NCBI GenBank assembly: GCA_005784505.1
Contig: VCAZ01000015.1
Location: forward strand, 6,341,168 to 6,405,167
From: Bagarius yarrelli
Taxonomy: Eukaryota; Chordata; Actinopteri; Siluriformes; Sisoridae
Direction of reading: 5' to 3'
Length of the DNA stretch: 64,000 nt
Positions within the stretch are counted from its first letter, which is position 1. Every line of letters begins with the position of its first letter. Below, one piece after another: positions 39,081 to 51,093 of this stretch. The notes beneath the pieces are model-generated. The model worked only from the letters and a program-made list of their open reading frames with translations, was not told where the DNA came from and searched no databases. The translations under genes were made by a program, and so were the position numbers.

Positions 39081-39546
39081 ACATCCATTCATCCATTCAT
39101 CCATTCATCCATCCATCCATCCATCCATCCACTTCCTATAACGCTTATTCCCTAATTCAAGGTCATGGGGATCTCCTGGAGTCTATCCCAGCCATCTCTG
39201 AAAGGGCAAAAGGCATGAGGGGTACACCCTGAACAGGTCGCCAGTCCATCAGAGGGCCACACACACACAAGGGCAATTTAGAATCATCAATCAACCTAAC
39301 ATACATGTTTTTGGTCTGTGGGAGGAAACCGGAGAACCCGGAGTAAACCGGCCCATAGCCAACACAGGATACACATCCCCGTGAAAACTCCCAGTGGGCA
39401 TCCGAACACATGAAAACAGGGACCCTTGCCCACGGCATAAACATAAGGGCCAGAACGTCAAACTCAACAACAGAAAGGCACCCTGACTGGCATCACCTTG
39501 TTGTTCTGAGCCTACCATGTGCTAGACACTAAGCCACCGTGCTGCT
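39081..39546 (-). mobile_element. DANA-like SINE with (ATCC)n tail
   Basis: Minus copy. The (CATC)n tract at 39,083-39,130 is the element's 3' microsatellite. It is followed by GGAGTCTATCCCAGCC, GGTACACCCTGAACAGGTCG, CCAGTCCATCAGAGGGCCAC and GGGAGGAAACCGGAGAACCC, and ends GCCACCGTGCTGCTC. It is longer than the other copies because of extra sequence between 39,375 and 39,510. Confidence 0.9.
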
Positions 39547-40699
39547 CTTTACCGAAATATAAAAATTTCCTTAACCGGACAACAAACAAGCAGCCATTTT
39601 TCTGCTAAACTTTCCCAACACAGTCATCAAGCCATCTTTATAATCTGCAGTGGTTTATGGGACATAAACCATAATCAGACAATAATCAGACAATAAAGTA
39701 ATCATAATGGTCAACCTAAGCATAACATAACAATCATTGTGGTATATTATAGTCTAACAGTGCAAAGTAACTGCAAACAACATCTGTCTCAGACTCGTCT
39801 AAAACCACAATCAACGGGTCAAGAGGGCAAAATTAGCCCTTTTCTCTGGGTATAGAAATGGTATATTCTCTATTTCCCATCTTTTAATTGTAGCAACATT
39901 TCAACCCAAGAGACAGATAGCATTGTTAGCCCTCTAAGCCCCTCTGCCAGCCCTTGTGTCCCTGCCATGTTGCCAGTTTTGCCTAGAACCCTCGAATAAG
40001 GTCGCCAGCATTGGTATTTGATTTAAAAGTCAAAAAAAAGAAAAAATAATCTTACTTGCCAGTTACCCCCCACCAGACCGGTGGCAACAACAGGTTAGTC
40101 CAGATATCAACGAATATCCAGACAATGTCATTAAGGTAATCATAACAGTGCATTTGAGGCTACAGCAGAACTGCCGCTTCCGTCAGTTAAGACTAGCCAA
40201 AGCATTCTTAAACTCCATCATGAATCCTAAGGATGTGAACGGGTTAAATAAGGAATAAACTTTTTCGTTATTATATATATCCTGTCCAGTTTCCACGGAA
40301 CTCGCCCAAAGCCCTTTATCTCATGGTCTCTTGAATGCTAATTCTGATAAACCATCAATGTCAACTAGGCTAGTTGGCTAGCCAACTATGATCCAGCTTT
40401 TCGGGTTTGTGGTGCAAATGTCTTAAATGTGGTTTTTGTGCACATATATGTTACGTGTCACGGCAGCTATGTAACACATTGTACTGTGTTATGCCATTTG
40501 TTTTTTGTGTCGAATAAGGTCTGACAAGTAGCTTATGTGGGCCTTTACTTCTATACCACCCACCAACCACAACAAATAAAAGCTAACCAACTGTACCCAA
40601 AAATTCTTAACTTTTGTACCCCTTGCACAGCACATTTTTTAAATACTTTGGCTAGTAGTATAATCCATTTTGCCTTACAGTTAAATAATCATTAATTTA

Positions 40700-40765
40700 G
40701 TTGCTATTGAGATTTTATGTAATAGGTGACCAACACAAAATAGCGTTATCTTGCCCCTTCCGTTT
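40700..40765 (+). repeat. Short relic shared with 41,279-41,320
   Basis: ATTGAGATTTTATGTAATAG then GACCAACACAAAATAGC. This wording occurs in a common vertebrate Tc1-type element as I recall it; only about 40 bases are clear. Confidence 0.5.
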
Positions 40766-41278
40766 ACCAGTTTTAAGCCATTTGTCAATGTTACACCATC
40801 CAAACTTGAATCTGCTTATTTGATGTTAATTTGCAAGTTCACGTTATGGCCCAAACACAAATAGATCCAGTTATTACAGAGCTGTATTCCAACAATGTAA
40901 TGACTTTATCAGTTTTGATGTAATATTAATGAACCAATCAATTAATAGGCTTTTAGAACAGATCCAGCTTTGTTTCTTGGTGCTGTCTTTAAATGGGTTT
41001 TCATTTCACTATTAGTTCAAGTGGCACTATTATATAATTTTGTGTTTAACTGACTATAGTCTAAATGTAGCTGTGTGGGCCACTCTATAGAAACTATGTA
41101 GCTGTATAATAACACATAGAACTAGGCTATATCTTTTTGTTTAATGAATCACTTATTTTACAATTTTTTATAATATGTGTTATAATTATTATTATAATCC
41201 GTGTTTGAAATTCACCATTTCCAGTACCCTTACATTTTTCACATTTGTAAAGTGGCTTTACAAACTTAAATGTATTTT

Positions 41279-41325
41279 ATTGAGATTTTTATGTAATAGA
41301 CCAACACAAAATGAGCATTTTTTAC
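41279..41325 (+). repeat. Short relic shared with 40,705
   Basis: ATTGAGATTTTTATGTAATA then GACCAACACAAAATGAGC. Same orientation as the copy 570 bp to the left. Confidence 0.5.
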
Positions 41326-41789
41326 ATCAGCCGTATGCGCCGTAATGTATATGCCGTATTCGTGGTAGGATTCCATTGTACCAGGTACTAGGCCGAGTGT
41401 TGGTCTTATTGGACTGGACCTCATTATACAAGGCAAATTTGCTAAACCTGTCAGTAATGCTAACATTTAAAGTTGAATTATAATAGGTCAAAGTTTAATC
41501 TGTTGTATGATCATTATTTTTAAACACAAGCTTATTAATAAAAAAAATCCTGTATACAGAAAATCATTTTATGTGATGTATTTTTAGCTAACTGAAAACT
41601 GTTTCTTTTATTTATTCTTTGTTATGCAAAGTAAATTAATTAGGGTGTATATTGTATAATATTCTGGAATATTATACAGTATATCGCGTGTTTAATATAC
41701 CCAATATTTACCCAGCAAAGTCAACCTGTTTATGCTCACATTAAAATTTCATAATAGCATGATTTATTTCCTGCAGTGATGTTTAGCTT

Positions 41790-41995
41790 TACATCATTTG
41801 GCATGTCCTTATCCAGAGCGACTTACATTTATCTCTTTATACAAGTGAGCAATTGGTGGGTTAAGGGCCTTGCTCAGGGAGCCAGCAGTTAAGGGCTTGG
41901 TTGGAGCTGGCAGTGGAATCGAGCCTTGGCAACATCGAGTCTTCGGGTCAGTCAGTCCTGAGTCCACCTTAACCATGAGCCACCACTTCCCCCAA
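41790..41995 (-). mobile_element. SINE family A, expanded by small insertions
   Basis: Has CCTTATCCAGAGCGACTTAC, GGGCCTTGCTCAGGGAGCC and GAGCCACCACTTCCCC. Extra short duplications (GGGCTTGGTTGGAGCTGGCA, GTCAGTCAGTC) lie around box B. Confidence 0.85.
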
Positions 41996-42289
41996 CTTTA
42001 ACATTATCTGGGTGCTTGATTATGACATGCATCTGTGGACCAGATTATTACCCAGACAGACATTTTGAAAAAAATTTTTTTTGTTCAGGTGGGTAACCAG
42101 AGCATCTTTTTATTTGTATTAGATGATTGTGGAAAAGCAGATGACAGAGTTCTTTAAATTCTCTGTGACGTTGGTTAGAGAACACACATAAAAAATACTA
42201 TAGTATCCTTTAATATAGGATTTACCACAGTATAATGTTTTATATTACATTTTTTTTTCTTTTTATACTCTTCCTGAGCTATTCAGAGA

Positions 42290-42711
42290 TTACTGGTAGA
42301 CATTCAGGGAGAAGATGCCAACCTTGCAAGGATCCTGAGGCACCAGTGACCAGGTTTCTACCCGTTTTCTCAATTTCAAAGAGCTTCGAGGATGGACTGG
42401 GACTCACTCTGCTCCACTGGCTCAAGGCTACAATTTACATTTACATTTAATCTTTACAATTTGTTGTAATTAACAATGACATGCGGCGTAACCGAGATGA
42501 GGATGGGTTCCCTATTGAGTCTGGTTCCTCTCAAAGTTTCTTCCTACTTCATCTCAGGGAGTTTTTCCTTGCCACAGTCGCCTCCGGCTTGATCATTAAG
42601 GAGAAACCTACACTTTTTCACTGTTACTGCATTCTGTGTAAAGCTGCTTTGAGACAATGCCTATTGTTAAAAGCGCCAAACAAATAAAATTGAATTAAAT
42701 TGAATATTACA
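42290..42711 (+). repeat. Fish interspersed repeat C, long copy
   Basis: Contains GGATGGGTTCCCTATTGAGT, TCTCAGGGAGTTTTTCCTTG, CCACAGTCGCCTCCGGCTTG, GTAAAGCTGCTTTGAGACAA and an end AATAAAATTGAATTAAATTG. This wording is widespread in teleosts. I cannot name the source element. Short frames here are not genes. Confidence 0.85.
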
Positions 42712-42754
42712 TTATTTACTACAGTTTTTTATATTACAGTTTTATATTACAGTA

Positions 42755-42911
42755 CAGGAAGTGGTGGCTCAGTGGTTAAGGTGTTGGACTGATACCTGGA
42801 AAAGATTAGATTCCCAGCACCACCAAGCCACCACTGCTGGGCCAATGAGCAAGGCCCTCAACTCCCAGTTGCTCAGTTGTATGAATGCCGTCCGCCAAAT
42901 ACTGTAAATGT
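42755..42911 (+). mobile_element. SINE family A
   Basis: GGAAGTGGTGGCTCAGTGGT is a consensus-like head; the tail is shortened to CCGCCAAATACTGTAAATGT. Confidence 0.9.
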
Positions 42912-43730
42912 ACTACATCTCTCGCTGCAGCGCACTATAGTATTAATGCTTGTGAATTGATAAACTGTAGTATACTTTACTAGAGGAAACTAGAAGACTG
43001 TGGTAAACTTTATAATATTATAGTATTTACTATAATAAAGGATTTAGTGTGTTATAATATTTACACTGAGTTAATGTATGCACTATATTATAGAATGAAC
43101 TTTAGTGAACTGATAAACAATATTTGAGGAGATGTTCTATTGGAAACAGAATTGCAAATGGTAAACAGTGTGTTCAAGCCTGAAAGGCAAAGATTCCCTA
43201 TTTTTTATAATGGACACCAATGTCAGATCATTGATTCAGTAAAACTTTAACAATGCAGTGAAAATTTGCAACAAAAAATGGAACTTTTTATTAACGTTAT
43301 TCATTTTAGGGATTTTATGTGTGATGCATTGATGCTCGTTTAGCTCTGATATGTGCTGTGAGGGTCATCACATACCTTCTAATACCATAAATAATATAGT
43401 CCCTTTTTTATTTTACTCTCATAGAGTACCATAACACGTGTAGTACGATTCCCACAACGATGTTATGGTAACCTGTGATATATATTTACAATAGTATAGT
43501 GTAAAAACACTACATGTTTACCACAGGAAATACCTTACTATAAGTCAACAGTACAAAGTTATATATTTATAATTATATATGTTATATTTGTTTATTTATT
43601 TATATGGGAAGACACATATATGAGGAAAAAACTCTCTATTCAGGTCTGTATAGAATTTATGCCTGTCAGTGTAATGGTAGGATCACACTAGACTACACAA
43701 TGGATCATTTTCTCATTGGGAATGTAGTAG

Positions 43731-43913
43731 GGAAGGGGTGGCTCATGGTTAAGGTGTTGAACTATCAACCCGAAGATCGTGGTAACACCAAGCTACCACT
43801 GTTGGGCCCATAAGCAAGGCCCCTTAACCCCTAATTGCTCAGTTGTATAAAAGAGCTAAATGTAAGTCGCCCTGGATAAGGATGTCTGCCAAATGCTGTA
43901 AATGTAAATGTAG
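43731..43913 (+). mobile_element. SINE family A, box B deleted
   Basis: Head GGGGTGGCTCATGGTTAAGG and a full tail CTGGATAAGGATGTCTGCCA are present. The GGTTCGATTCC box has been lost between GATCGTGG and TAACACCAAG, so it is transcriptionally dead by the usual Pol III rules. Confidence 0.9.
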
Positions 43914-44436
43914 GACCTTCTACTAGTTTGCATTATTTTAGCAGTGGTGCCGTTCTATCGCAGTGTATCTGATAAGAATAGTCCATAAAGTTGCAGATCT
44001 GATGAGAATATTGTACAACCCAGATAAAAGAAACTCAAGCTAGCCAGATATTAACACGTAAAGAGAGTTTCATTCGTAAAATAAAGCCAATACAGGAGTC
44101 ATTTTAATGATATTTCTAACAGAAAGAAATGTGGATCGCAACATAACCTGAGCCCACAGATATTTCAGCTGCCACTATAGCTTTCATCCCATTTCCCAGT
44201 GGGAGCACCATGAACTCATTCTCTCCACCACATGCACCGTCAGGTCTTTTCGGGTTAGAAGTTACACTTTCACAGCAAATATCACTTCATAGATATTTTA
44301 AATAGTTTTTTAATAAAAAACAGTGCCGAAGTATTCACCTCTTTATATAGTGTTATAGTGTTACAATCTGGAACTGAAATGGTGCTAATGCTACACAGAG
44401 CAGTAGTAAACCATGGAGTTTATTCCAAGGGCAGAA

Positions 44437-44535
44437 TGCATGGGACATCCTAGACAGGCTGCTAATCCATAACAGCACACACACTCACAGTGTACAGACA
44501 ATTTAGAGATACTAATATGGGAAAATACTAATACA
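44437..44535 (-). mobile_element. DANA-like SINE fragment
   Basis: GACAGGCTGCTAATCCATAA, then ACACACACTCACAGT and CAATTTAGAGATACTAAT: the middle of the element only. Confidence 0.65.
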
Positions 44536-44784
44536 CAAACTTTAAAAAAAAAAAGAATCTTCAGGTTTTAGTATCACATAAAATGTTAAAGTGGTTAACT
44601 ACTTATGCACAGCACTTTAATGTAAATATAGCAATAATAACCCAAATAATTTATATGATTGTTTAACTGGCAAAGTTCGTGACTCGATCAAGTTCATTTT
44701 GTAATGAATGGATGTGTTTCGGTAGGTAAAAAAACCAAGCCACCATCATCTTGATTAAATGATTTGATCTCATTACAATTTCTG

Positions 44785-44871
44785 CAATTGGGGGGGTTGA
44801 GGGCCTTGCTCAGGGGCTTGGTGGTGCTAGGAATCGAACTGCGGCCCTTCTGGTATTAGTCCAACATTATT
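44785..44871 (-). mobile_element. SINE family A fragment
   Basis: Keeps only GGGCCTTGCTCAGGGG through GGAATCGAACTGCGG (box B) to TAGTCCAACATT. Confidence 0.8.
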
Positions 44872-44915
44872 CTTTATTAATGTCGGACACATATTTTAAA
44901 AACTGAAAATAGTTG

Positions 44916-45112
44916 AGGAAGTGGTATCGCAGTCGTTATGGTGTTGGACTGCTAATTGAAAGGTCAGGATTCGATTCCAAGCACCACCAAACTGGTAGTC
45001 TATTCCCAACACCAACTGCTGGGCTGATCAAGGCCCATAACCCCCAATTGCTTAGATAAAAATAATCATGTAAGTTGCTCTGAATAAAGGCATCTGCTAA
45101 ATGCCTTAAAGG
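44916..45112 (+). mobile_element. SINE family A, head-to-head with the 44.8-kb fragment
   Basis: GGAAGTGGTATCGCAGTCGT, GGATTCGATTCCAAGC, a short inserted duplication near 44,995-45,015, and tail GGCATCTGCTAAATGCCTTA. Confidence 0.85.
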
Positions 45113-45224
45113 AAATCCAATTTTAAAAGTCATCACCATGGAGTTGAATGTTGTAATGCTGTGAAGAGGTAGCCATACTGGACAACACAACGCATTTCTG
45201 TTCTGAGTCTGATTTAGTATTATC

Positions 45225-45455
45225 TTTTGTCTCCAGGCCTCACAAACGTCTGAAGGCTATGCTGGTCATTACTGTGGTTCCTTTCAGAGCTTCTGTTCCA
45301 TTTTATCTCAGGGTGGTTTTCTTTTATTTCATTTGACTTGCTCTGGATTGATTAGTAATTAAAGACCACATCCAAATTTCTGTAAGGTTGTTTTTTTTTC
45401 CAACTAGTTTCACCTGTTACAATTGCTACACAAATAAAACCGAATAGAAATAAAT
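45225..45455 (+). repeat. Repeat C, diverged copy
   Basis: TTATCTCAGGGTGGTTTTCT, GACTTGCTCTGGATTGATTA and ACAAATAAAACCGAATAGAA echo the long copy at 42.3 kb. Confidence 0.65.
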
Positions 45456-46834
45456 TTGCAGTGTAAAAAGTAGCTAAACTTGTGACCGAAAATAACTTAA
45501 ATGTATGTACACATGTGGCAGTTTGGTGGTTCAGAAAATTCAACTCATGACTTGTTCAGCAGTCCAACACCTCATCCACATATCCGATTATTGTATTCAT
45601 TTTAACATGTTTTTAGTTTCTTGATGGACATTTTTTAATTTTGTAAAAAGTAGCAAAATTATCTTTCAACAGAGCAAAATTATATGTTCATGGCAATTTA
45701 AAAAATTTTTTTTAATTAAATCATGTCAAAATTATTATAGCTCTACATCTGTGTGTCGAAACTGACATACTGTATTCATTTGTCAAGCAAATCTGTTGGT
45801 CTGAACACGTTTAGCAAACGCCACTAAAACATCATAAAAACCTTGCAAATTTTATAGGATATAATTATGTTTTGAGTAAAACTTTTTTTTCAGTACACCA
45901 ATTAATAACTTCTTAGTGTTGCGAGTTGTGGTAATACATCTATATTTACCTCATTTGGCAGATGTTCTTTATCCAAAGCAATGAACAAATTTGTCTGAAG
46001 TCTCTATCAATGTATACATCAATAGTGGTTTACTAGGTTATAGGCTAGAGAGCCCGAAAGTCTACAACTCATGGTACCGAATTAAAAGGAAACAAAACAA
46101 GTACATGTGTTTAACATGTGCGTCAGCTGTTTTTACATCAATGGAAAGTTCATTACAACTGAAAAAGGTCTTGATGTGTATCTTACTTGGTACTTGGTAG
46201 TATTAGGTGGTGCCATGTCCGAAAATGATTGTGTGAAAACATACTGTAGCGTCAAATTATCTTTCACTTATTGCAGTTTTGCTGCTAGAAACTAGAAACG
46301 TGCGAGCTGCCTTCAGCACTCAGCATTTTACTTTATCTGTATGGCTTGTGTATATAAACCAAAAACACAGTCCTATTATTAGTATTCTTCAGTATAACTT
46401 CCAAATGACTATATAAATTACATGTTTACTCAGAAAAATGATACTATCATAAGAAACAGGAGTATCTCATCATTCTTGAGCAAGCTTTCAACTATAATTG
46501 CCTCCAGTATGTAGAAATGCAGTATTTCAAGTATGTGAATCAACTCTTTTGACTCACTTGTGAACAAAATCAGAAAAACATGAGCAGAACAATGTTAAGC
46601 TTTCGACATGTTGTTACCTACATCCCAACCAGAGTTATATGGTGGAAAATACAAAATCAGTGTTCTGTACCGATCCGGCAAAGTTCGGAAATAATGTAAG
46701 ACTTTGGAGATGCATATTTAACAAAAACAACATATTTATGTTAGATCAAGAGCGGAAATAAGCAAAAGATATTCTGATGCTGTGCTGATTCGAAACTGGG
46801 CTCTTGCGAGATAAAAGGAACTACAGAAAAATGC
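45456..46834. other. No gene seen
   Basis: Contains a very short SINE-tail echo (TTTGGCAGATGTTCTTTATC, 45,953-45,972) and AT-rich DNA. Short frames only. Confidence 0.5.
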
Positions 46835-46881
46835 TATATTATATTATATTATATCATATTATATTATATTATATTATATTA
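46835..46881 (+). repeat. (ATATT)n microsatellite
   Basis: A near-perfect run of ATATT units, with one ATATC, immediately left of the LINE fragment. Confidence 0.95.
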
Positions 46882-46889
46882 CAGAATGA

Positions 46890-48245
46890 TATTACAGGGT
46901 AAGGAGGTAAATAATAAACAGGAGTTTAAGTACTTGGGGTTCAGAGCAATGAAAAGTGTGTAAAAGAGGTAAAGAAGCGAGTACAGGCAGGTTGGAATGG
47001 GTGAAGAAACGTGTCAGGAGTGATGTGTGACAGGAGAATATCGGCTAGAATTAAGGGGAAGAAGTGTACAAGACAGTGGTGAGACCAGCTATGATGTATG
47101 GTTTAGAGACAGTGGTGAGACCAGCTATGATGTATGGTTTAGAGACAGTGGTGAGACCAGCTATGATGTATGGTTTAGAGACAGTGGTGACAGTGGTGAG
47201 ACCAGCTATGATGTATGGTTTAGAGACAGTGGTGAGACAGCTATGACAGCTGTATGGTTTGAGCTATGATGTATGGTTTAGAGACAGTGGTGAGAGCAGC
47301 TATGATGTATGGTTTAGAGACAGTGGTGAGACCAGTTATGATGTATGGTTTAGAGACAGTGGTGAGACCAGCTATGATGTATGGTACAGTTGAGACCAGC
47401 TATGATGTATGGTTTAGAGACAGTGGTGAGACCAGCTATGATGTATGGTTTAGAGACAGTGCAGTGTGAGACCAGCTATGATGTATGGTTTTTGGATTTA
47501 GAGACAGTGGTGAGAGACCAGCTTATGATGTATGGATTTAGAGACAGTGGTGAGACAGCTATGATGTCTGGTTTAGAGACAGTGGTGAGACAGCTATGAT
47601 GTATGGTTTAGAGACAGTGGTGAGACAGCTATGATGTATGGTTTAGAGACAGTGGTGAGAGCGTGAGAGCAGCTATGATGTATGGTTTAGAGACAGTGGT
47701 GAGAGCAGCTATGATGTATGGTTTAGAGACAGTGGTGAGACTATGGTATGGTTGAGACTATGATATGTTTAGAGAGAGACAGCTATGATGTATGGTTTTA
47801 GAGACACAGTGGTGAGACCAGCTATGATGTATGGTTTAGAGACAGTGGTGAGACCAGATGTATGGTTTTAGGAGACATGTATGGTTATGGTTTAGACACA
47901 GTGGCGCTGAGGAAAAGACAGGTGGTAGAGCTGGAAGTAGCAGAGCTGAAGATGTTGAGGTTTTCTTTGGGAGTGACGAGGTTGGAGAGGATTAGGTATG
48001 AGTTCATTAGAGAGACGGCTTATGTTAGATGTTTTGGGGAGAAAGTCAGGGAAGCCAGATTAAGGTGGTTTGGACATGTTCAGAGGAGGGATAAAGGCAG
48101 AAGGCAAAGAGGAAGACCAAAGAGGAGGTATATGGATGCGATAAATGAGGACATGAAGTTAGTGAGTGTGAATCGAGAGGATGTAGAGAATAGGGTGAGT
48201 TGGAGACAAATGATTCGCTGTGGCGACCCCTAAAAAGGAACAGAC
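46890..48245 (+). pseudogene. Broken non-LTR retrotransposon (LINE) ORF, C-terminal part
   Basis: The sequence encodes the end of a reverse-transcriptase-type ORF. It starts with QEFKYLG, passes through VYKTVVRPAMMYGLE, then after an array continues TVALRKRQVVELEVAELKM, LRWFGHVQRRD and GRPKRRYMDA, ending RQMIRCGDP with a stop just after. These blocks are typical of fish LINE proteins. The N-terminal endonuclease and RT core are absent, so this is a 5'-truncated copy. It is disrupted: stop codons and frameshifts occur in 46,890-47,060, and 47,073-47,899 is a 36-bp tandem expansion. The last 124 codons (47,862-48,233) are open. It ends with GTGGCGACCCCTAAAAAGG and an AT-rich simple tail, next to an ATATT repeat on the left. 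The clade is not assigned. Confidence 0.85.
47073..47899 (+). repeat. 36-bp in-frame minisatellite inside the LINE ORF
   Basis: About 23 units, some truncated, of a 36-bp sequence beginning GTGGTGAGACCAGCTATGAT and ending GGTTTAGAGACA. One unit is exactly 12 codons, VVRPAMMYGLET, which is a segment of the LINE protein, so the array grew from the element's own coding sequence. The unit is bounded by the word ACAGTGG, which recurs where the ORF resumes as TVALRKRQ. Several units have short deletions or additions that break the frame, so the expansion is no longer open throughout. Confidence 0.93.
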
Positions 48246-48251
48246 GAAAGG

Positions 48252-48330
48252 AGAAGATATGATATATGATGTGATATGATATGATATTATCTTATATTGT
48301 ATTTTATTTTATTATATTATATTATAGCTA
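48252..48330 (+). repeat. AT-rich simple tail after the LINE
   Basis: Degenerate ATATG/ATATT repeats follow the LINE 3' end. They probably include the element's own 3' microsatellite tail, as well as host repeat of the kind also present at 46,835. Confidence 0.6.
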
Positions 48331-50524
48331 TACAACATCTCATGTTCTTCAAGACTAAATTGTTTATATTCAATTTCTAAACAATTGTTTGCTGTTTTTT
48401 TGCTCGATGAACAGGCCTGTACATGTAAACGTAAAACCAGAAAAAGCGTACGTGTACTTTAAACAGTTTTTGTTGTCATAAAACAGAAATGTGAAAACAC
48501 CACAGCGGTTGGTTCAGTATATACCGATGAATCCTGTTACACCCAAACACAGGGTTAAAGTTTCCATTCATTGAAATCACTTTAAGACAATGCTTAAACA
48601 CTTGTGGACGTGTGACTGCCGCCATGGCCTCTTATCACTATGTTTCTCTAAACACGCTGTGTACGGTTTGTATTGCCGCAAAGTTTCAGTTTATGCAAAA
48701 CACGTCTAATTTTATCATACTGATGGCTTTGTTTGTCACGTTATAACTTTGTGTTAGCAGACAACAGGATTTGGGCATATTTTAGCGGATAACATGCTGT
48801 CAAAAAGGTCTGGATTTAAAAATAAGTATCTGAAAGAAAGGCATTCGCTCACCAGACTGTTTATAAGTACTTTCTTTGTTAGTGCATCCATTTAGTTTAG
48901 AACAATGAAATGTCACAGTTTGGTAAACATGCATCTCCTGAAAAAAATTTAACTTAGTTGTTATCAGGAATCCGACACCAATCCTGTCATGTTGCGACTT
49001 TAAAAATAAATATATCTCTGGTTTTTGCTCGATTTTTCCAAAACAGCTGAAATTTAAGGATCTTGATAAATGGTCCAGCAATGTTTCTCTGACAGCTGTG
49101 GGATATGAAACTCAGATCTTTTGATCACCTACATAACATCTCAGTAGATTACGTGTATATAAGATACCTCTTAAATACAAGATTCTGACAAGTAAGATGT
49201 GTTCCCTGATTAACATCCTTTGTTAATTCTGGATCAACATTTTAATCAATCAATCAATCAAAACCATCTGATGTAATCGGTATATGTCGACCAAACCCGC
49301 CTCAATCCATTTTTTCTAATATTTCCTCTTCTTGTAAACTAAAATGTAATAATAAAAATGTATTTATTAAATCAAAAACACATGAAATACTTAAATGACA
49401 TATGTAATACATTACATGCTGTACTGAACAATTGTATACAACATGTATAAGCAGTATTTGGGTCCGGATGCATGTATATAAAAAGTAAATTCACAGATAA
49501 ATTTTTTTTTTAATTTATGGTTATGAAAATCTGGCTTGTGTTTGTTACATAATTAAATAATCATAAACCCTGCTTAATAGTGCATAATAGAATGTTGCTT
49601 TATTGTGGTTCTACAGGTTCACCGTTTCAGAGCATTTTACATTCAAAGACTGTTTATGATTCATTAAAGATTGTTTATGATTCATTAAAGATTGTTTATG
49701 ATTCACTTGATTCATTATTGTTCATTTTGCATCATTATAAGTAATACAGTCAAAAAATACTAATGTTGTTCCTGGACTATCTTTAATTATTTTTTTATAA
49801 TTGGTCTTATTACATGTTGTGATCCGATATTAACCCAGGAATCGTCATTGTCAGTAAATTGTTACAAAATCAATGAATTTCCAGTCTTAGCCAATAAGTT
49901 ATTTCAGCATTTATTCAGCTGAAGGTTTTACAGTTTATAAACAAGGAGGGAAAATGGTCGGCAAATACTGATGACATCAAATGGTTATGATTGGTTGATT
50001 AATTCAGGATGTTAATAATCCAGGATCACATCCTACATGGTAAAATCCCAAACACACTTCCAGATCCTGGCTTTCCGATATTCTACCCAGACTGTGCATC
50101 TGGTTTGGAATTGCTAAGAACAAATAAGCACAGATGTAAATAACCCAATATGAGTGTGAAATTTACCAGCAAAAAGCTCTGAGATACACTATAGACATGG
50201 CTTTAAAGTAGGCCGAGGCGGAGTAAGTGAGGTTTACCCCTAAAGTTTAGCTACAACAGTATGTTTAAAAAAATTTTCAATAACGTCATCAACAGAGCGA
50301 AATGTGGAATGATTTATGATCTCGCATTTTTGCTTTAATTAAATTCCAGGGCAGGAATTTAGTTATATCTGGGTTCAGTATCATATATTAACCGCTTTAT
50401 TGATGTGAATTCTCTGCCATTACACAAGTAAAAAAGTATTACATGTTTTAATATCAGATCAAATGTATGGAAATGGCCTGCAAAGACCCATTGTTTATCT
50501 GTAACATTTAATATATGTATACGT
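48331..50524. other. No gene seen
   Basis: AT-rich. One 21-bp tandem repeat at 49,650 and a (TCAA)n stub at 49,244. No exon recognised. Confidence 0.5.
49650..49706. repeat. 21-bp short tandem repeat
   Basis: TGTTTATGATTCATTAAAGA(T) is present 2.6 times. Confidence 0.9.
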
Positions 50525-50652
50525 GATAAATGAGGACATGAAGTTAATGGGTGTGAGTGAAGAGGATGTGGAGAATAGGGTTAGGGGGAGACAGATGATT
50601 CGTTGTGGCGACCCCTAAAAGCTGAAACGAGAAGAAGAAGAAGAAGAATACA
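50525..50652 (+). mobile_element. Second 3' end of the same LINE family
   Basis: It matches the final ~110 bases of the 48-kb LINE copy: AAATGAGGACATGAAGTTA, then AGACAGATGATTCG and TGGCGACCCCTAAAA, followed by a (GAA)n tail. It is strongly 5'-truncated, as is usual for LINE copies. Confidence 0.85.
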
Positions 50653-50755
50653 TGCGTACAAAGAACTTATCAAATCCCAATTTAACCCCTGATTATAGAT
50701 CTACAATGCCGTTCAATCCGAATTTGTGGCTGTTTGCTGCTTTATATATTTGCAT

Positions 50756-51012
50756 GGGCCGTGGTGGCTCAAATGGTTAAGTTTGGGTTCAAAGCCCCAC
50801 CATCGCCAGCTGTTGATCTGAAGACCAGAAAAACCTGGGTTTAAGCCCCACCACCGGCAAGCCAACCACTTTTGTATTCCTGAGCAAGACCCTTAACCCT
50901 TCCTGCTCCAGGGGCGCTGTATCATAGCTGACGCTGCGCTCTGACCCCCAACTTACTAAGATGGGGAATTTCACTGTGCTGTAAAAAGTATATGTGACAA
51001 AATAAAAGCATT
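50756..51012 (+). mobile_element. SINE family B with partly duplicated head
   Basis: CCGTGGTGGCTCAAATGGTT head. A box-B-like stretch occurs twice (GGGTTCAAAGCCCCACCATC, then GGGTTTAAGCCCCACCACCG). Tail CTGTGCTGTAAAAAGTATAT and GTGACAAAATAAAAG. Confidence 0.88.
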
Positions 51013-51093
51013 TACATTAAAACTTCATTTAAATCTGTAAGAATCCCAGCAGTAAAAGTACCAGCACTGAAAGCACTGGGTGTGTAAATGTAC

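Larger units (their letters stand above)
37998..41789. other. No gene seen outside the listed repeats
   Basis: AT-rich sequence around the DANA-like SINE at 39.1-39.5 kb. GGCTAGTTGGCTAGCCAACT at 40,370-40,389 is a small palindromic word. Confidence 0.5.

Noticed and set aside
39163..39444. Overlapping minus frames of 75-93 codons
   Set aside because: They are translations of a DANA-like SINE.
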